Positions 23,501 to 31,772 of a stretch of DNA of 54,124 bases are shown here, one piece after another (the stretch's first letter is position 1; each line of letters starts with the position of its first letter). The DNA lies in the NCBI GenBank assembly GCA_017465885.1, contig JAFTVG010000033.1, positions 1 through 54,124 on the forward strand. Direction: 5' to 3'. The DNA is from Clostridia bacterium. Lineage in GTDB: Bacteria > Bacillota > Clostridia > Oscillospirales > CAG-272. Under the pieces are notes generated by a model. It ran no database searches, was not told where the DNA came from, and was given only the letters and a program-made list of their open reading frames with translations. Position numbers and translations under genes: made by a program.

Positions 23501-24967
23501 ATGAAACTCAGAGAGCTGCTGCAGGAGGTGCAGATCGCAGAATGCACCGAGGGGATCCTTGATCTTGAGATTTCGGGCATTGCGGAGGATAGCCGTGAGG
23601 AGCTTGCGGGCAAGGCGTTTATCTGCCTGGCGGGCGAAAGGAGCGACGGACACGATTATGCAGACGCGGCGCTTCAAAAGGGTGCGGCGGTGCTGATCGT
23701 TGAAAAGAAGGTGAATGCTTGTGAAAGGATGCCTTACGTGCAGGTTGCCTCTACCAGAAGAGCCGATGCTCTGATGTGGAGCAAACTTTTGGGCGATCCT
23801 GCCAAGGATCTGAAGGTGATCGCCGTAACGGGAACCAACGGCAAGACCTCCATTACCTATATGATCAAGTCGGTTCTCGAGGAAATGGGCAAGAAGGTGG
23901 GTGTGATCGGCACCATCCGCAATATGATCGGAAGCCAGGAGCTGGAGAGCACCATGACCACTCCGATGCCCCGCCAGCTTTACGGACTGATCGCCCGTAT
24001 GAGAGATGCGGGGGTGGAGTATTTGGTGATGGAGGCCTCCTCCCACGCGCTGGATTATGAAAAGCTTGCCGCCATCACTCCCGAGATCGGTATTTTTACC
24101 AATTTGACCCCTGAGCATTTGGACTACCACGGCAATATGATGCAGTATGCCGCCGCCAAGGCGAAGCTTTTCAAGATCAGCAAGATCTCGGTCATCAATG
24201 CCGACGACAGCTATGGAAAGTATATGTACGATCAGGCGACGGGCAAAAAATACACCTATTCCAAGGACAGCGTATACGCCGATTTCACCGCGCGCAACGT
24301 GGTCGGTCACGGCATCAGGGGCAGTGAATACGATCTGGTCAGCCAAAACGAGGCGATTCATATCGACTGTGCCATTCCCGGCTCCTTCTCGGTATCCAAC
24401 TCTCTTGCCGCCGCCGTGGCAGCAAGGCTGTGCGGTGCCTCCTGCAAGGACGTTGCCCTTGCCATCCGCCGTCTGCCCGGCGTTTCGGGAAGAATGGAAA
24501 AGGTGCCGCTTTCGGCAGACTTTACCGTCATCATCGACTACGCACATACCCCCGACGCTCTTGAAAACGTTTTAAAGACCATCCGTGCCTTCAAGACCCC
24601 CTCTCAAAGGCTGATCGCCGTTTTCGGATGCGGAGGAGACAGAGATAAGACCAAGCGCCCCTTGATGGGCGGTATTGCCGCCGCGATGGCAGACCACACC
24701 GTGGTCACCTCGGATAACAGCCGTACCGAGGACCCCTCGGCGATCATTGCAGATATTCTGAAGGGCATTCCCGAGGGAAGCGATTACGAGGTGATCGAAA
24801 ACCGCACCGAGGCACTAAAACACGTGGTGCTGACCGCTAACAAGGACGACATCATTCTGGTGGCAGGCAAGGGTCACGAAAACTACGAGATCACCGCAGA
24901 AGGAAAGCACCCCTTCAGCGAAAAAGAGATCATTATGAAGGCGTTTGAGGAGCGGGAGGACCGCTGA
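23501..24967 (+). CDS. murE: UDP-MurNAc-L-Ala-D-Glu ligase (MurE)
   Basis: A 488-residue Mur ligase adding the third amino acid of the peptidoglycan stem. The ATP loop is VTGTNGKTS (about 109-117). TPEHLDYHG, the carbamylated-lysine region, and the C-terminal DYAHTPDAL and VAGKGHE motifs are all present. The diamino-acid pocket reads SDNSRTEDP; the Arg of the DNPR-type motif is kept, which favours meso-diaminopimelate over lysine (lysine enzymes carry other residues there). ATG at 23501 is preceded at some distance by AAAGGAAG (23464-23471), so the initiation signal is weak. Its neighbours are the division PBP and mraY. Confidence 0.95.
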   Translation: MKLRELLQEVQIAECTEGILDLEISGIAEDSREELAGKAFICLAGERSDGHDYADAALQKGAAVLIVEKKVNACERMPYVQVASTRRADALMWSKLLGDPAKDLKVIAVTGTNGKTSITYMIKSVLEEMGKKVGVIGTIRNMIGSQELESTMTTPMPRQLYGLIARMRDAGVEYLVMEASSHALDYEKLAAITPEIGIFTNLTPEHLDYHGNMMQYAAAKAKLFKISKISVINADDSYGKYMYDQATGKKYTYSKDSVYADFTARNVVGHGIRGSEYDLVSQNEAIHIDCAIPGSFSVSNSLAAAVAARLCGASCKDVALAIRRLPGVSGRMEKVPLSADFTVIIDYAHTPDALENVLKTIRAFKTPSQRLIAVFGCGGDRDKTKRPLMGGIAAAMADHTVVTSDNSRTEDPSAIIADILKGIPEGSDYEVIENRTEALKHVVLTANKDDIILVAGKGHENYEITAEGKHPFSEKEIIMKAFEEREDR

Positions 24968-25018
24968 GCAAGCAACGCCCACGTTTAACGGAAACGATCA
25001 GGAAAGGACAGTACGTAT

Positions 25019-26050
25019 ATGGTTCGGGGAATTCTTTTTGCAGCAACGCTGGTTTGCACCTTTGGGATCACGGTGTTGATCTTACGCTTTCTCATTCCCT
25101 ATTTAAAAAGCAAAAAATTAGGTCAGAAGATCTTGGATATCGGTCCGCGCTGGCACAAAAGCAAGGAGGGCACCCCCACGATGGGCGGCATTGCCTTCAT
25201 CTGCGCCATCACGCTGGTGCTCTTTATCGTCATTCCCATCGCCATGCATTACGGCGAGGCGGGTAATCTGACCTACATCCTTCTTGCCTACGGATACGCT
25301 TTGATCAATGGACTGATCGGGATCATTGACGACCGCGCAAAGTTTAAAAAGGGCAAAAACGAGGGACTGACTGCCGGTCAGAAATACCTGTTGCAGCTTT
25401 TGGCGGCCTGCCTCTTCCTGTTTGCGGGCATCCGCACGGGAATGATCCCCGGCTCTGCCTCGGATCTGGTCTACGTTCCCTTCATCGGTGACGTGGCGAT
25501 CCTTGAGAATGTGGCAGTACGCATCCTTTACTACGTTTTCTGCCTGGTTTTGATGACCGGTATGGTCAACGCAGTAAACCTGACCGACGGTATTGACGGG
25601 CTTGCCTCCTCGGTAACGCTGGTGGTGGGACTCTTTTATTCGGTGGCTGCAGGACTGATTCCCGGTGTTTCGGGCGGTGCACAGCTTCTTGCCTCGGCAA
25701 CGGTGGGCGGATGCGGCGGCTTCCTTGTGTACAATTTCCATCCGGCAAAGGTCTTTATGGGCGACACGGGCTCGCTCTTCCTTGGAGGAATGGTGGTGGC
25801 GCTGGGCTTTTTGATCGGCAATCCCGCGATCGTTCTCCTTTGCGGTCTGGTCTTTGTTCTGGAGGCGTTCTCGGTGATTCTGCAGGTGGGCTACTTCAAG
25901 CTGACCCACGGTAAGCGCCTCTTTAAGATGAGCCCCATCCACCATCATTTTGAAAAGAGCGGCTGGTCGGAGATCAAGATCGTATCGGTCTTCTCGGGTG
26001 CAACTCTGCTCTTCTGCCTGCTGGCACTTCTCGGGTGCGGCATATTCTGA
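25019..26050 (+). CDS. mraY: Phospho-MurNAc-pentapeptide transferase (MraY)
   Basis: A 343-residue polytopic enzyme making lipid I from UDP-MurNAc-pentapeptide and undecaprenyl phosphate. KEGTPTMGG near residue 41, GIIDDRAKFKKG (Asp pair), NLTDGIDGLA and FMGDTGSLFLGG carry the conserved catalytic and magnesium-binding aspartates, and PIHHHFEKSGW is the family signature loop. About ten membrane segments are present and the length is normal. ATG follows AAAGGACAG. murF and murD, which often flank it, are absent. Confidence 0.97.
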   Translation: MVRGILFAATLVCTFGITVLILRFLIPYLKSKKLGQKILDIGPRWHKSKEGTPTMGGIAFICAITLVLFIVIPIAMHYGEAGNLTYILLAYGYALINGLIGIIDDRAKFKKGKNEGLTAGQKYLLQLLAACLFLFAGIRTGMIPGSASDLVYVPFIGDVAILENVAVRILYYVFCLVLMTGMVNAVNLTDGIDGLASSVTLVVGLFYSVAAGLIPGVSGGAQLLASATVGGCGGFLVYNFHPAKVFMGDTGSLFLGGMVVALGFLIGNPAIVLLCGLVFVLEAFSVILQVGYFKLTHGKRLFKMSPIHHHFEKSGWSEIKIVSVFSGATLLFCLLALLGCGIF

Positions 26051-26096
26051 GACGGTTTAAAATACAACACAGAAAGTATACGAAAAGGAGGCTTCC

Positions 26097-27452
26097 GTGT
26101 TTTTCAATAAAGGTACGGGCGACGGTAAAAGTTCTGCCGACAAGAAAAAGAAAAAGATCAAACGGACAGGGAAGACGCTGGAAGTGCTCCTTGACGAAAA
26201 AAAGCTAAAGCGTATTCCTGAGCCCATCAAGGCGGGTGAGCAGCCCGAAAAAAAGGAAAAGGCGTCCTTGTTCAAGCGCAGAAAAAAAAGAGCATCGGCA
26301 AGTGAATATGCCGAGCCGGGAGCGGACGTCTACAGAGAAAAGGGAGCGATCGACCGTCCGATGCTGGTCATCATCCTGCTTCTGATCTGCTTTGGATCTA
26401 TTATGGTCTTTTCGGCTTCTTATGCTTACGCCCTTGACGATATGGGCGACAGCTATTATTTTATCAAAAGACAGATCTTCTTTGCGGCAGTGGGTATTGC
26501 CGTGATGCTCTTCGTGTCAAGAGTTGACTATCGGCTTATACGCACCTTCACCCCCGCCTATTTCGGCGTGGCGGTGCTCCTGCTTTTGGCGGTTCTGGTG
26601 CTGGGCGTTGCAGAGGGTGAGGCGGTGCGTTGGATCGACCTTGGTCCCTTCTCCTTCCAGCCCTCCGAGATCATGAAGTTGGGAATGGTGCTGATGCTTG
26701 CTTATTATTACAGCGCCACCGAAAAGCAGGTGCGGGCAAAGGGATTTTGGAAATCCTCGCTCTTTGGAACCTTCCTGCCCATTTCGATCGTGGGTGCGGT
26801 CTGTGTGCTCATTGCTCTTGAAAAGCATATTTCGGGTACCATTATTATGTTCGGTATCGGTATGATGGTGATCTTCGTGGCGGGCGGAAAGCTTTTGTGG
26901 TTCGGACTTGCCAGCGGCGCCTTTGTTGCGGCGGTCACAGCGATCATCACTATGACCGACTACGCCACCAAGCGTCTTGATATCTGGCTTCATCCCGAAA
27001 ACTATTCGGCACAGTCGGAGGTGTGGCAGACCCTGCAGGGGCTTTATGCCGTGGGCTCAGGCGGATTTTTCGGCGTGGGGCTCGGCAATTCCAGACAAAA
27101 GCATTTGTTCGTTTCTCAGCCTCAGAACGACTTCATTTTCGCCATTGTGGGCGAGGAGCTGGGATTGATCGGAACGACCCTTGTTCTTGCACTTTTCGTG
27201 GTCTTCATCTGGCGGTGTCTGGTCATTGCCAAAAGAGCACCGGACACCTTTTCAAAGCTCGCCGTTACCGGCATTGCCGCCAAGGTGGGCATTCAGGCAT
27301 TTTTGAACATCGCGGTGGTGACCAACACCATTCCAAACACAGGCATTTCCTTGCCCTTTTTCTCCTACGGCGGTACGGCGCTGATCATTTTATTCCTTGA
27401 AATGGGTGTGGTGCTTTCCATATCCCGCTATTCCTATCTGCAAAAACGGTAG
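26097..27452 (+). CDS. ftsW: SEDS peptidoglycan glycosyltransferase FtsW
   Basis: A 451-residue SEDS protein with about ten membrane segments beginning at residue 88. SYAYALDDMGDSYYFIKRQ, the WIDLGPFSFQPSEIMK segment, and GVGLGNSRQKHLFVSQPQND followed by FIFAIVGEELGLIG are FtsW/RodA/SpoVE signatures. It polymerises glycan from lipid II with the class B PBP. The first ~87 residues are an unusual lysine-rich cytoplasmic extension. The start is GTG at 26097, supported by AAAGGAGG six nt upstream. Position in the dcw cluster favours FtsW over RodA or SpoVE. Confidence 0.93.
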   Translation: MFFNKGTGDGKSSADKKKKKIKRTGKTLEVLLDEKKLKRIPEPIKAGEQPEKKEKASLFKRRKKRASASEYAEPGADVYREKGAIDRPMLVIILLLICFGSIMVFSASYAYALDDMGDSYYFIKRQIFFAAVGIAVMLFVSRVDYRLIRTFTPAYFGVAVLLLLAVLVLGVAEGEAVRWIDLGPFSFQPSEIMKLGMVLMLAYYYSATEKQVRAKGFWKSSLFGTFLPISIVGAVCVLIALEKHISGTIIMFGIGMMVIFVAGGKLLWFGLASGAFVAAVTAIITMTDYATKRLDIWLHPENYSAQSEVWQTLQGLYAVGSGGFFGVGLGNSRQKHLFVSQPQNDFIFAIVGEELGLIGTTLVLALFVVFIWRCLVIAKRAPDTFSKLAVTGIAAKVGIQAFLNIAVVTNTIPNTGISLPFFSYGGTALIILFLEMGVVLSISRYSYLQKR

Positions 27453-27488
27453 CGCTTCCAAAAAGGAAAACGCACGAGAAAGGAAGCC

Positions 27489-28625
27489 GTGAAAACGGCG
27501 CAAATCACTATGAAATTCATTCTTTCGGGCGGAGGCACCGGGGGACACGTCAATCCCGCACTTGCCATAGGCGCCGCAATCGAAAAATATCATAAGGGAG
27601 CAGAGATTCACTACGTGGGTACGCCCACGGGCATTGAAAACAAGCTCGTGCCCCAAAAGTATCCGATGCATCACGTGAAGATCAGAGGGCTTCGCCGCAG
27701 TCTGTCACCTGCCAACATCAAGACCGCCTGCCTGACGGTCACCTCCTTTGCAAAGGCAAGAAAGCTTTTAAAGGAGCAAAAGCCCGACGGGGTGGTGGGC
27801 ACGGGAGGATACGTCTGCTGGCCCGTTTGTGCCGCGGCGGCATCGTTGGGCATCCCTTGCTTTTTGCACGAGTCCAACGCCGTTCCCGGCTTTGCGGTGA
27901 AGATGCTTGAAAAAAAGGCAGACGTGATCTTCGTCAATTTTGAAAAGACGGCAGAGCGGCTGCCGGGAGCCAAAAAAGTGGTGCACGTAGGCACCCCCTT
28001 AAAGGAGATCTTCTATACCCTTGACAAGGAAAGCGCACGAAAGACGCTGGGCTTTGAGGGGTATGAACGGATCGTGCTGTCCTTTGGCGGGTCGCTCGGT
28101 GCGGCGGTTCTCAACGCGCGGGTGCTGGAGCTGATGGAGGAATACGGCAAGGATCATCCCGAGGTGCTGTTCCTTCACGCAACGGGCGCCAGAGGAAAGG
28201 CGGAATTTGAGCGGATCTTCAAGGAAAAGGGTCTTGACAAATACGACAATCTGCGGTATTTTGAATATATCTACGAGATGCCTCAGTATATGGCGGCAGC
28301 GGATCTTGTGATCTGCCGTTCGGGAGCAATGACGCTTTCCGAGCTGGCAATGCTGTCCAAAGCGTCCATTCTCATTCCCTCGCCCAACGTGACCGACGAC
28401 CAGCAGACCAAAAATGCAAGACTGCTGTCGGATAAGGGGGGCGCGATCCTGATGAAGGAATCGGAGATGGACTGCTCTTCGCTGAAAAATGCCGTGGATC
28501 AGCTGCTCTCCGACCCAGAGGCACTCAAAAGGATGGAAAAGCAGGTGCGCACCTTTGCGGTCAAGGATGCGGAAAGGGAGATCGTCTCCATAATGGATCG
28601 GGTCATCGAAGAAAAGAAGAGATGA
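27489..28625 (+). CDS. murG: UDP-GlcNAc:lipid I GlcNAc transferase (MurG)
   Basis: A 378-residue GT28-family enzyme converting lipid I to lipid II on the inner membrane face. The glycine-rich loop SGGGTGGHVNPALAI opens the N-terminal Rossmann domain; HESNAVPGF, SFGGSLGAAVLN and the C-terminal CRSGAMTLSELA donor-binding motif confirm it. The start is uncertain: GTG at 27489 lies just after AAAGGAAG, while ATG at 27510 begins exactly at the conserved MKFILSGGG but lacks an SD sequence. The first is used here. Confidence 0.95.
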   Translation: MKTAQITMKFILSGGGTGGHVNPALAIGAAIEKYHKGAEIHYVGTPTGIENKLVPQKYPMHHVKIRGLRRSLSPANIKTACLTVTSFAKARKLLKEQKPDGVVGTGGYVCWPVCAAAASLGIPCFLHESNAVPGFAVKMLEKKADVIFVNFEKTAERLPGAKKVVHVGTPLKEIFYTLDKESARKTLGFEGYERIVLSFGGSLGAAVLNARVLELMEEYGKDHPEVLFLHATGARGKAEFERIFKEKGLDKYDNLRYFEYIYEMPQYMAAADLVICRSGAMTLSELAMLSKASILIPSPNVTDDQQTKNARLLSDKGGAILMKESEMDCSSLKNAVDQLLSDPEALKRMEKQVRTFAVKDAEREIVSIMDRVIEEKKR

Positions 28626-28669
28626 TCGCTTCAGGACTATAAAATACGAAAAGAAAAGGAGGAAGGCAA

Positions 28670-29515
28670 ATGGATGAGGAGCTGCGCAAGGAAGACGGTA
28701 CGGAGCTGATATCCGACGACGTGAAAAGGCGGCTGAGAAAATCCTACAGACGAAGAAACGCCATGATCGTGTTGACCTGCCTCCTGATTGGTGCGGTAAT
28801 GCTGGCTGTGGTGGGCTTTTTCACGGTGAAAAGTGTTTTTACGGTCAACGAGATCAACTGTCCCGACACCCTTTACTACAGCGCCGAGGAAATATTAAGC
28901 GCGGCGGGGGTAAAAACAGGGCAGGGCATCTTCTTTATCAAGGAAGAGGAGCTCAGACGCAACGCATTGCAAAGCCTTCCGCTCTTGAAGGACCTGCGGG
29001 TGGAAAAAGGCTATCCGGACAAGCTGACCGTTACACCGGTGCCGGAGCAGCCCCTTTACTATTTCGTGGCGGACATTCCCCAAAACGAATACGTGGTGGT
29101 GGCTGAAAGCAGGAAGGTGCTTTGTATGTTTGACGAAGAGGAGCAGATGAGAAAGACCTTCCCCCAGCTGTTTTTCGTGAAAATGCCCCGTCTGCTTTAT
29201 ACCGTTGAGGGGCAGGGACTGGGCTTTGCCGAAAGAGGAGACGAGGCATACTTTTCCGAATTTTTGGGATTGCTGAAGGGCTCGTCACTTTATGACCAGA
29301 TCGTGCTGGTGGATTTGGAAAACCGATTTGAGATCACCGTTTACTGCAAAAGTCCGCAGGGATGGGATTACAGGATCTATTTCGGCAACAGACGGAATAT
29401 GGAGGAAAAGCTGGCGTTTGCAGAGGGCATACGACAGCGCCTTCCCGAGGACTTTACCGGTGTGATCGGGGTGGAGGATCCCCAAAAGGGATACGCGGAT
29501 CCTGACGAGCAGTAA
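28670..29515 (+). CDS. ftsQ: Cell division protein FtsQ/DivIB
   Basis: A 281-residue bitopic protein with a basic cytoplasmic N terminus (RRLRKSYRRRNA), one membrane segment (about 32-54), a POTRA domain (about 55-126: FTVNEINC...LKDLRVEKGYPDKLTVTPVPEQP) and a beta domain to the C terminus. FtsQ/DivIB recruits and regulates FtsL-DivIC and the septal synthase. The last hydrophilic stretch is short compared with Bacillus DivIB. ATG is preceded by AAAGGAGGAAGG. It is the penultimate gene of the cluster. Confidence 0.9.
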   Translation: MDEELRKEDGTELISDDVKRRLRKSYRRRNAMIVLTCLLIGAVMLAVVGFFTVKSVFTVNEINCPDTLYYSAEEILSAAGVKTGQGIFFIKEEELRRNALQSLPLLKDLRVEKGYPDKLTVTPVPEQPLYYFVADIPQNEYVVVAESRKVLCMFDEEEQMRKTFPQLFFVKMPRLLYTVEGQGLGFAERGDEAYFSEFLGLLKGSSLYDQIVLVDLENRFEITVYCKSPQGWDYRIYFGNRRNMEEKLAFAEGIRQRLPEDFTGVIGVEDPQKGYADPDEQ

Positions 29516-29576
29516 AGAAAATTGGGAAGTAAGAAAGGACGAAATGTAAACTTTTTGTGAACGTTTCGCTCACCTA

Positions 29577-29605
29577 TTGCAAAATCGGGGAAATTCAGTT
29601 ATTAT
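29577..29605 (+). promoter_or_regulatory. Candidate promoter for ftsZ
   Basis: TTGCAA (29577-29582), 17-nt spacer, TATTAT (29600-29605); overlapping TATAAT words at 29603 and 29613 make the exact -10 uncertain. The 166-nt gap after ftsQ and the different codon use of ftsZ support separate transcription. Confidence 0.6.
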
Positions 29606-29681
29606 AATGGTATATAATTGTGATGAGCAATAGTATACGTAAAAACTACAAAATTACTGATAAATAAACGGAGGGCAAGAC

Positions 29682-30839
29682 ATGCCAATGGATATGCAGG
29701 AACAGTTTGAAAGCACACTCGTTAAAATCAAGGTAGTAGGCGTCGGCGGCGGCGGTAACAATGCGATCAACAGAATGATCGAGACCGGTGTAGAGGGCGT
29801 TGAATTCGTAGCAGTAAATACCGATAAGGCAGCTTTGAACAAGTCGGTAGCACCTTATAAGGTGGGCATCGGCGAAAAGCTGACCAAGGGTCACGGCGCA
29901 GGCGCAAACCCCGACGTTGGTGCACGTGCGGCTGAAGAGAGCGTAGAGGATCTGACCAACGCACTCAAGGGTGCAGATATGGTATTCATCACCGCAGGTA
30001 TGGGCGGCGGTACCGGTACCGGTGCAGCTCCCGTGGTTGCAAAGATCGCAAGAGATATGGGCATTCTGACCGTTGCAGTGGTAACCAAGCCCTTCGACTT
30101 TGAGGGCAGAAGAAGAATGCAGCAGGCAGAGATCGGTATCAAGAACCTGAGAGAGACTGTTGACTCTCTGCTGGTCATCCCCAACGAGAGACTGAAGCAG
30201 ATCTCCAACACCCGCATCACCTTCCTTAACGCATTCGTTGAGGCAGATAACGTATTGAAGCATGGCGTACAGTCTATCTCCGATCTGATTCGCAACATCG
30301 GTGTGATCAACCTGGACTTTGCAGACGTGACCACCATTATGAAGGACGCAGGCTACGCACATATGGGTGTGGGCGTTGCACAGGGTAAGGACAAGGCAGA
30401 GCAGGCAGCAAAGGCGGCCATCTCCAGCCCCCTGCTTGAGACCTCTATCGAGGGTGCAAGAGGACTGCTGATCAACATTACCTCCTCTCCCGACATCTCT
30501 CTTGAAGAGATCGACATCGCTTCTCACCTGATCTCCGACGAGGCACATCCCGACTCCACCATCATTTGGGGTTCGATCATCGATCCCACCTTGGAGGACG
30601 AGATGCGCATCACTGTGATCGCTGCAGGCTTTGACGGCAACAACAAGTACACCCAGGTTGAAAAGCCCGTGATGAAGGAAACCGTAAAGAAGGTTGCTCC
30701 CGCTCCCGCTCCCGTAAAGGAAGAGGTTGCAGCTGAGGAGGCTCAGCCCGTGGTTGACCAGACCGCGGCAGAGGACGACGGCTTCTCCAACGAGGAGTTC
30801 GATCAGCTCCTGGCAATGCTGAACAAGAATCAGAAATAA
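29682..30839 (+). CDS. ftsZ: Cell division protein FtsZ
   Basis: A 385-residue tubulin-like GTPase forming the Z ring. The N-terminal [15 protein letters not shown], the signature loop [11 protein letters not shown] (about 107-117), and the T7 loop [11 protein letters not shown] (about 208) are canonical. After about residue 318 comes a Pro/Ala/Glu-rich linker ([16 protein letters not shown]). The extreme C terminus, [17 protein letters not shown], lacks the usual DIPxFLR-type peptide that binds FtsA, SepF and others. Codon use is richer in gca and gta than the neighbours, as expected for high expression. ATG follows GGAGGG; a terminator follows at 30851. Confidence 0.97.
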   Translation: MPMDMQEQFESTLVKIKVVGVGGGGNNAINRMIETGVEGVEFVAVNTDKAALNKSVAPYKVGIGEKLTKGHGAGANPDVGARAAEESVEDLTNALKGADMVFITAGMGGGTGTGAAPVVAKIARDMGILTVAVVTKPFDFEGRRRMQQAEIGIKNLRETVDSLLVIPNERLKQISNTRITFLNAFVEADNVLKHGVQSISDLIRNIGVINLDFADVTTIMKDAGYAHMGVGVAQGKDKAEQAAKAAISSPLLETSIEGARGLLINITSSPDISLEEIDIASHLISDEAHPDSTIIWGSIIDPTLEDEMRITVIAAGFDGNNKYTQVEKPVMKETVKKVAPAPAPVKEEVAAEEAQPVVDQTAAEDDGFSNEEFDQLLAMLNKNQK

Positions 30840-30850
30840 TCAAAGTATAC

Positions 30851-30896
30851 ACAAGGGGGCTGTCTCAAGAAAGATCTGAGACAGCCCTTGTTTTTT
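30851..30896 (+). terminator. Terminator after ftsZ (GGCTGTCTCA type)
   Basis: ACAAGGGGGCTGTCTCA (30851-30867) pairs with TGAGACAGCCCTTGT (30877-30891), with two extra G on the left arm, followed by six T. It closes the dcw cluster. Confidence 0.9.
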
Positions 30897-30914
30897 CAAG
30901 GAAAGGATGCTTTT

Positions 30915-31631
30915 ATGAAAACAGTTCTCATCACGGGAGGAAGCCGAGGCATCGGACGAGCCGCAGTGGAGCTTTTTTTAGAAAAGGGCTATAAGGTGCT
31001 CTTCATTTACCGTGCAAGCAAGCAGCAGGCAGAGCAGCTGGAGGAGCTGGGTGCGGTGGGCTACAGAGCAGACCTCTCGTTAATGGAGGAATGCGCGCGG
31101 GTGGCAGAGCTGATTTTAAAGGAGCAGGGCGGGGTGGATGTGCTGATCAACAATGCGGGCATTTCCCATTTTTCTCTTTTTACAGATCTGAAAAACGACG
31201 AGTGGAAAAGGGTGTGTGCCGTCAATCTTGATGCGCCCATCTATCTTACCCGCGCATTTCTGCCTCATATGATCGGACAAAAGTGGGGACGGATCGTGAA
31301 TATTTCTTCCATGTGGGGGCAGGTGGGTTCCTCCTGCGAGGTGGCGTACAGCACTGCCAAGGCAGGACTCATCGGATTTACCAAGGCTCTTGCCAAGGAG
31401 GAAGGTCCCTCGGGCATCACCGTCAACTGCATTTGTCCGGGGCTCATCGACACCGATATGAACGAGGTGCTGGATGAGGAAACGATCGGGGCGATCGTTT
31501 CCGAGACCCCGCTGATGAGAGTGGGCAGACCGGAGGACGTGGCGTCTTGCTGTCTGTATCTTGCTTCTAAGCAGGCATCCTTTATCACAGGACAGATCAT
31601 TGGCGTAAACGGCGGTCTGGTGATCACCTGA
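30915..31631 (+). CDS. Short-chain dehydrogenase/reductase, FabG-like
   Basis: A 238-residue NAD(P)-dependent SDR. TGGSRGIG (7-14) binds the cofactor, NNAG is at 79-82, and the catalytic set is S132, Y145 and K149 (AYSTAK). The C terminus ITGQIIGVNGG is typical of FabG-type 3-oxoacyl-ACP reductases, but related SDRs with other substrates look the same, and no other fatty acid genes are near. ATG at 30915 is chosen because AAAGGA precedes it; an earlier in-frame start lies in the ftsZ terminator. No own promoter is evident. Confidence 0.88.
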   Translation: MKTVLITGGSRGIGRAAVELFLEKGYKVLFIYRASKQQAEQLEELGAVGYRADLSLMEECARVAELILKEQGGVDVLINNAGISHFSLFTDLKNDEWKRVCAVNLDAPIYLTRAFLPHMIGQKWGRIVNISSMWGQVGSSCEVAYSTAKAGLIGFTKALAKEEGPSGITVNCICPGLIDTDMNEVLDEETIGAIVSETPLMRVGRPEDVASCCLYLASKQASFITGQIIGVNGGLVIT

Positions 31632-31688
31632 GGAGATACAAAAAAGAAGGAAAAACGCTAAAAAAGGGCGAGGAACGGGAAAAAACGC

Positions 31689-31717
31689 TTGACCTTTGGG
31701 GCAGAATTGTGTATAAT
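31689..31717 (+). promoter_or_regulatory. Sigma-A promoter for the M23-like protein
   Basis: TTGACC (31689-31694), 17-nt spacer ending TTGTG, TATAAT (31712-31717); 55 nt before the ATG at 31773. Confidence 0.85.
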
Positions 31718-31772
31718 AATAAGGTAGTATAGGACTGCGCCTGCGGGCGGAGCAAAAAAGGGAGAACCCGAA

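Noticed and set aside
23450..24547. 365-codon open frame on the minus strand
   Set aside because: Antisense shadow of murE; low-complexity His/Gly/Val content.
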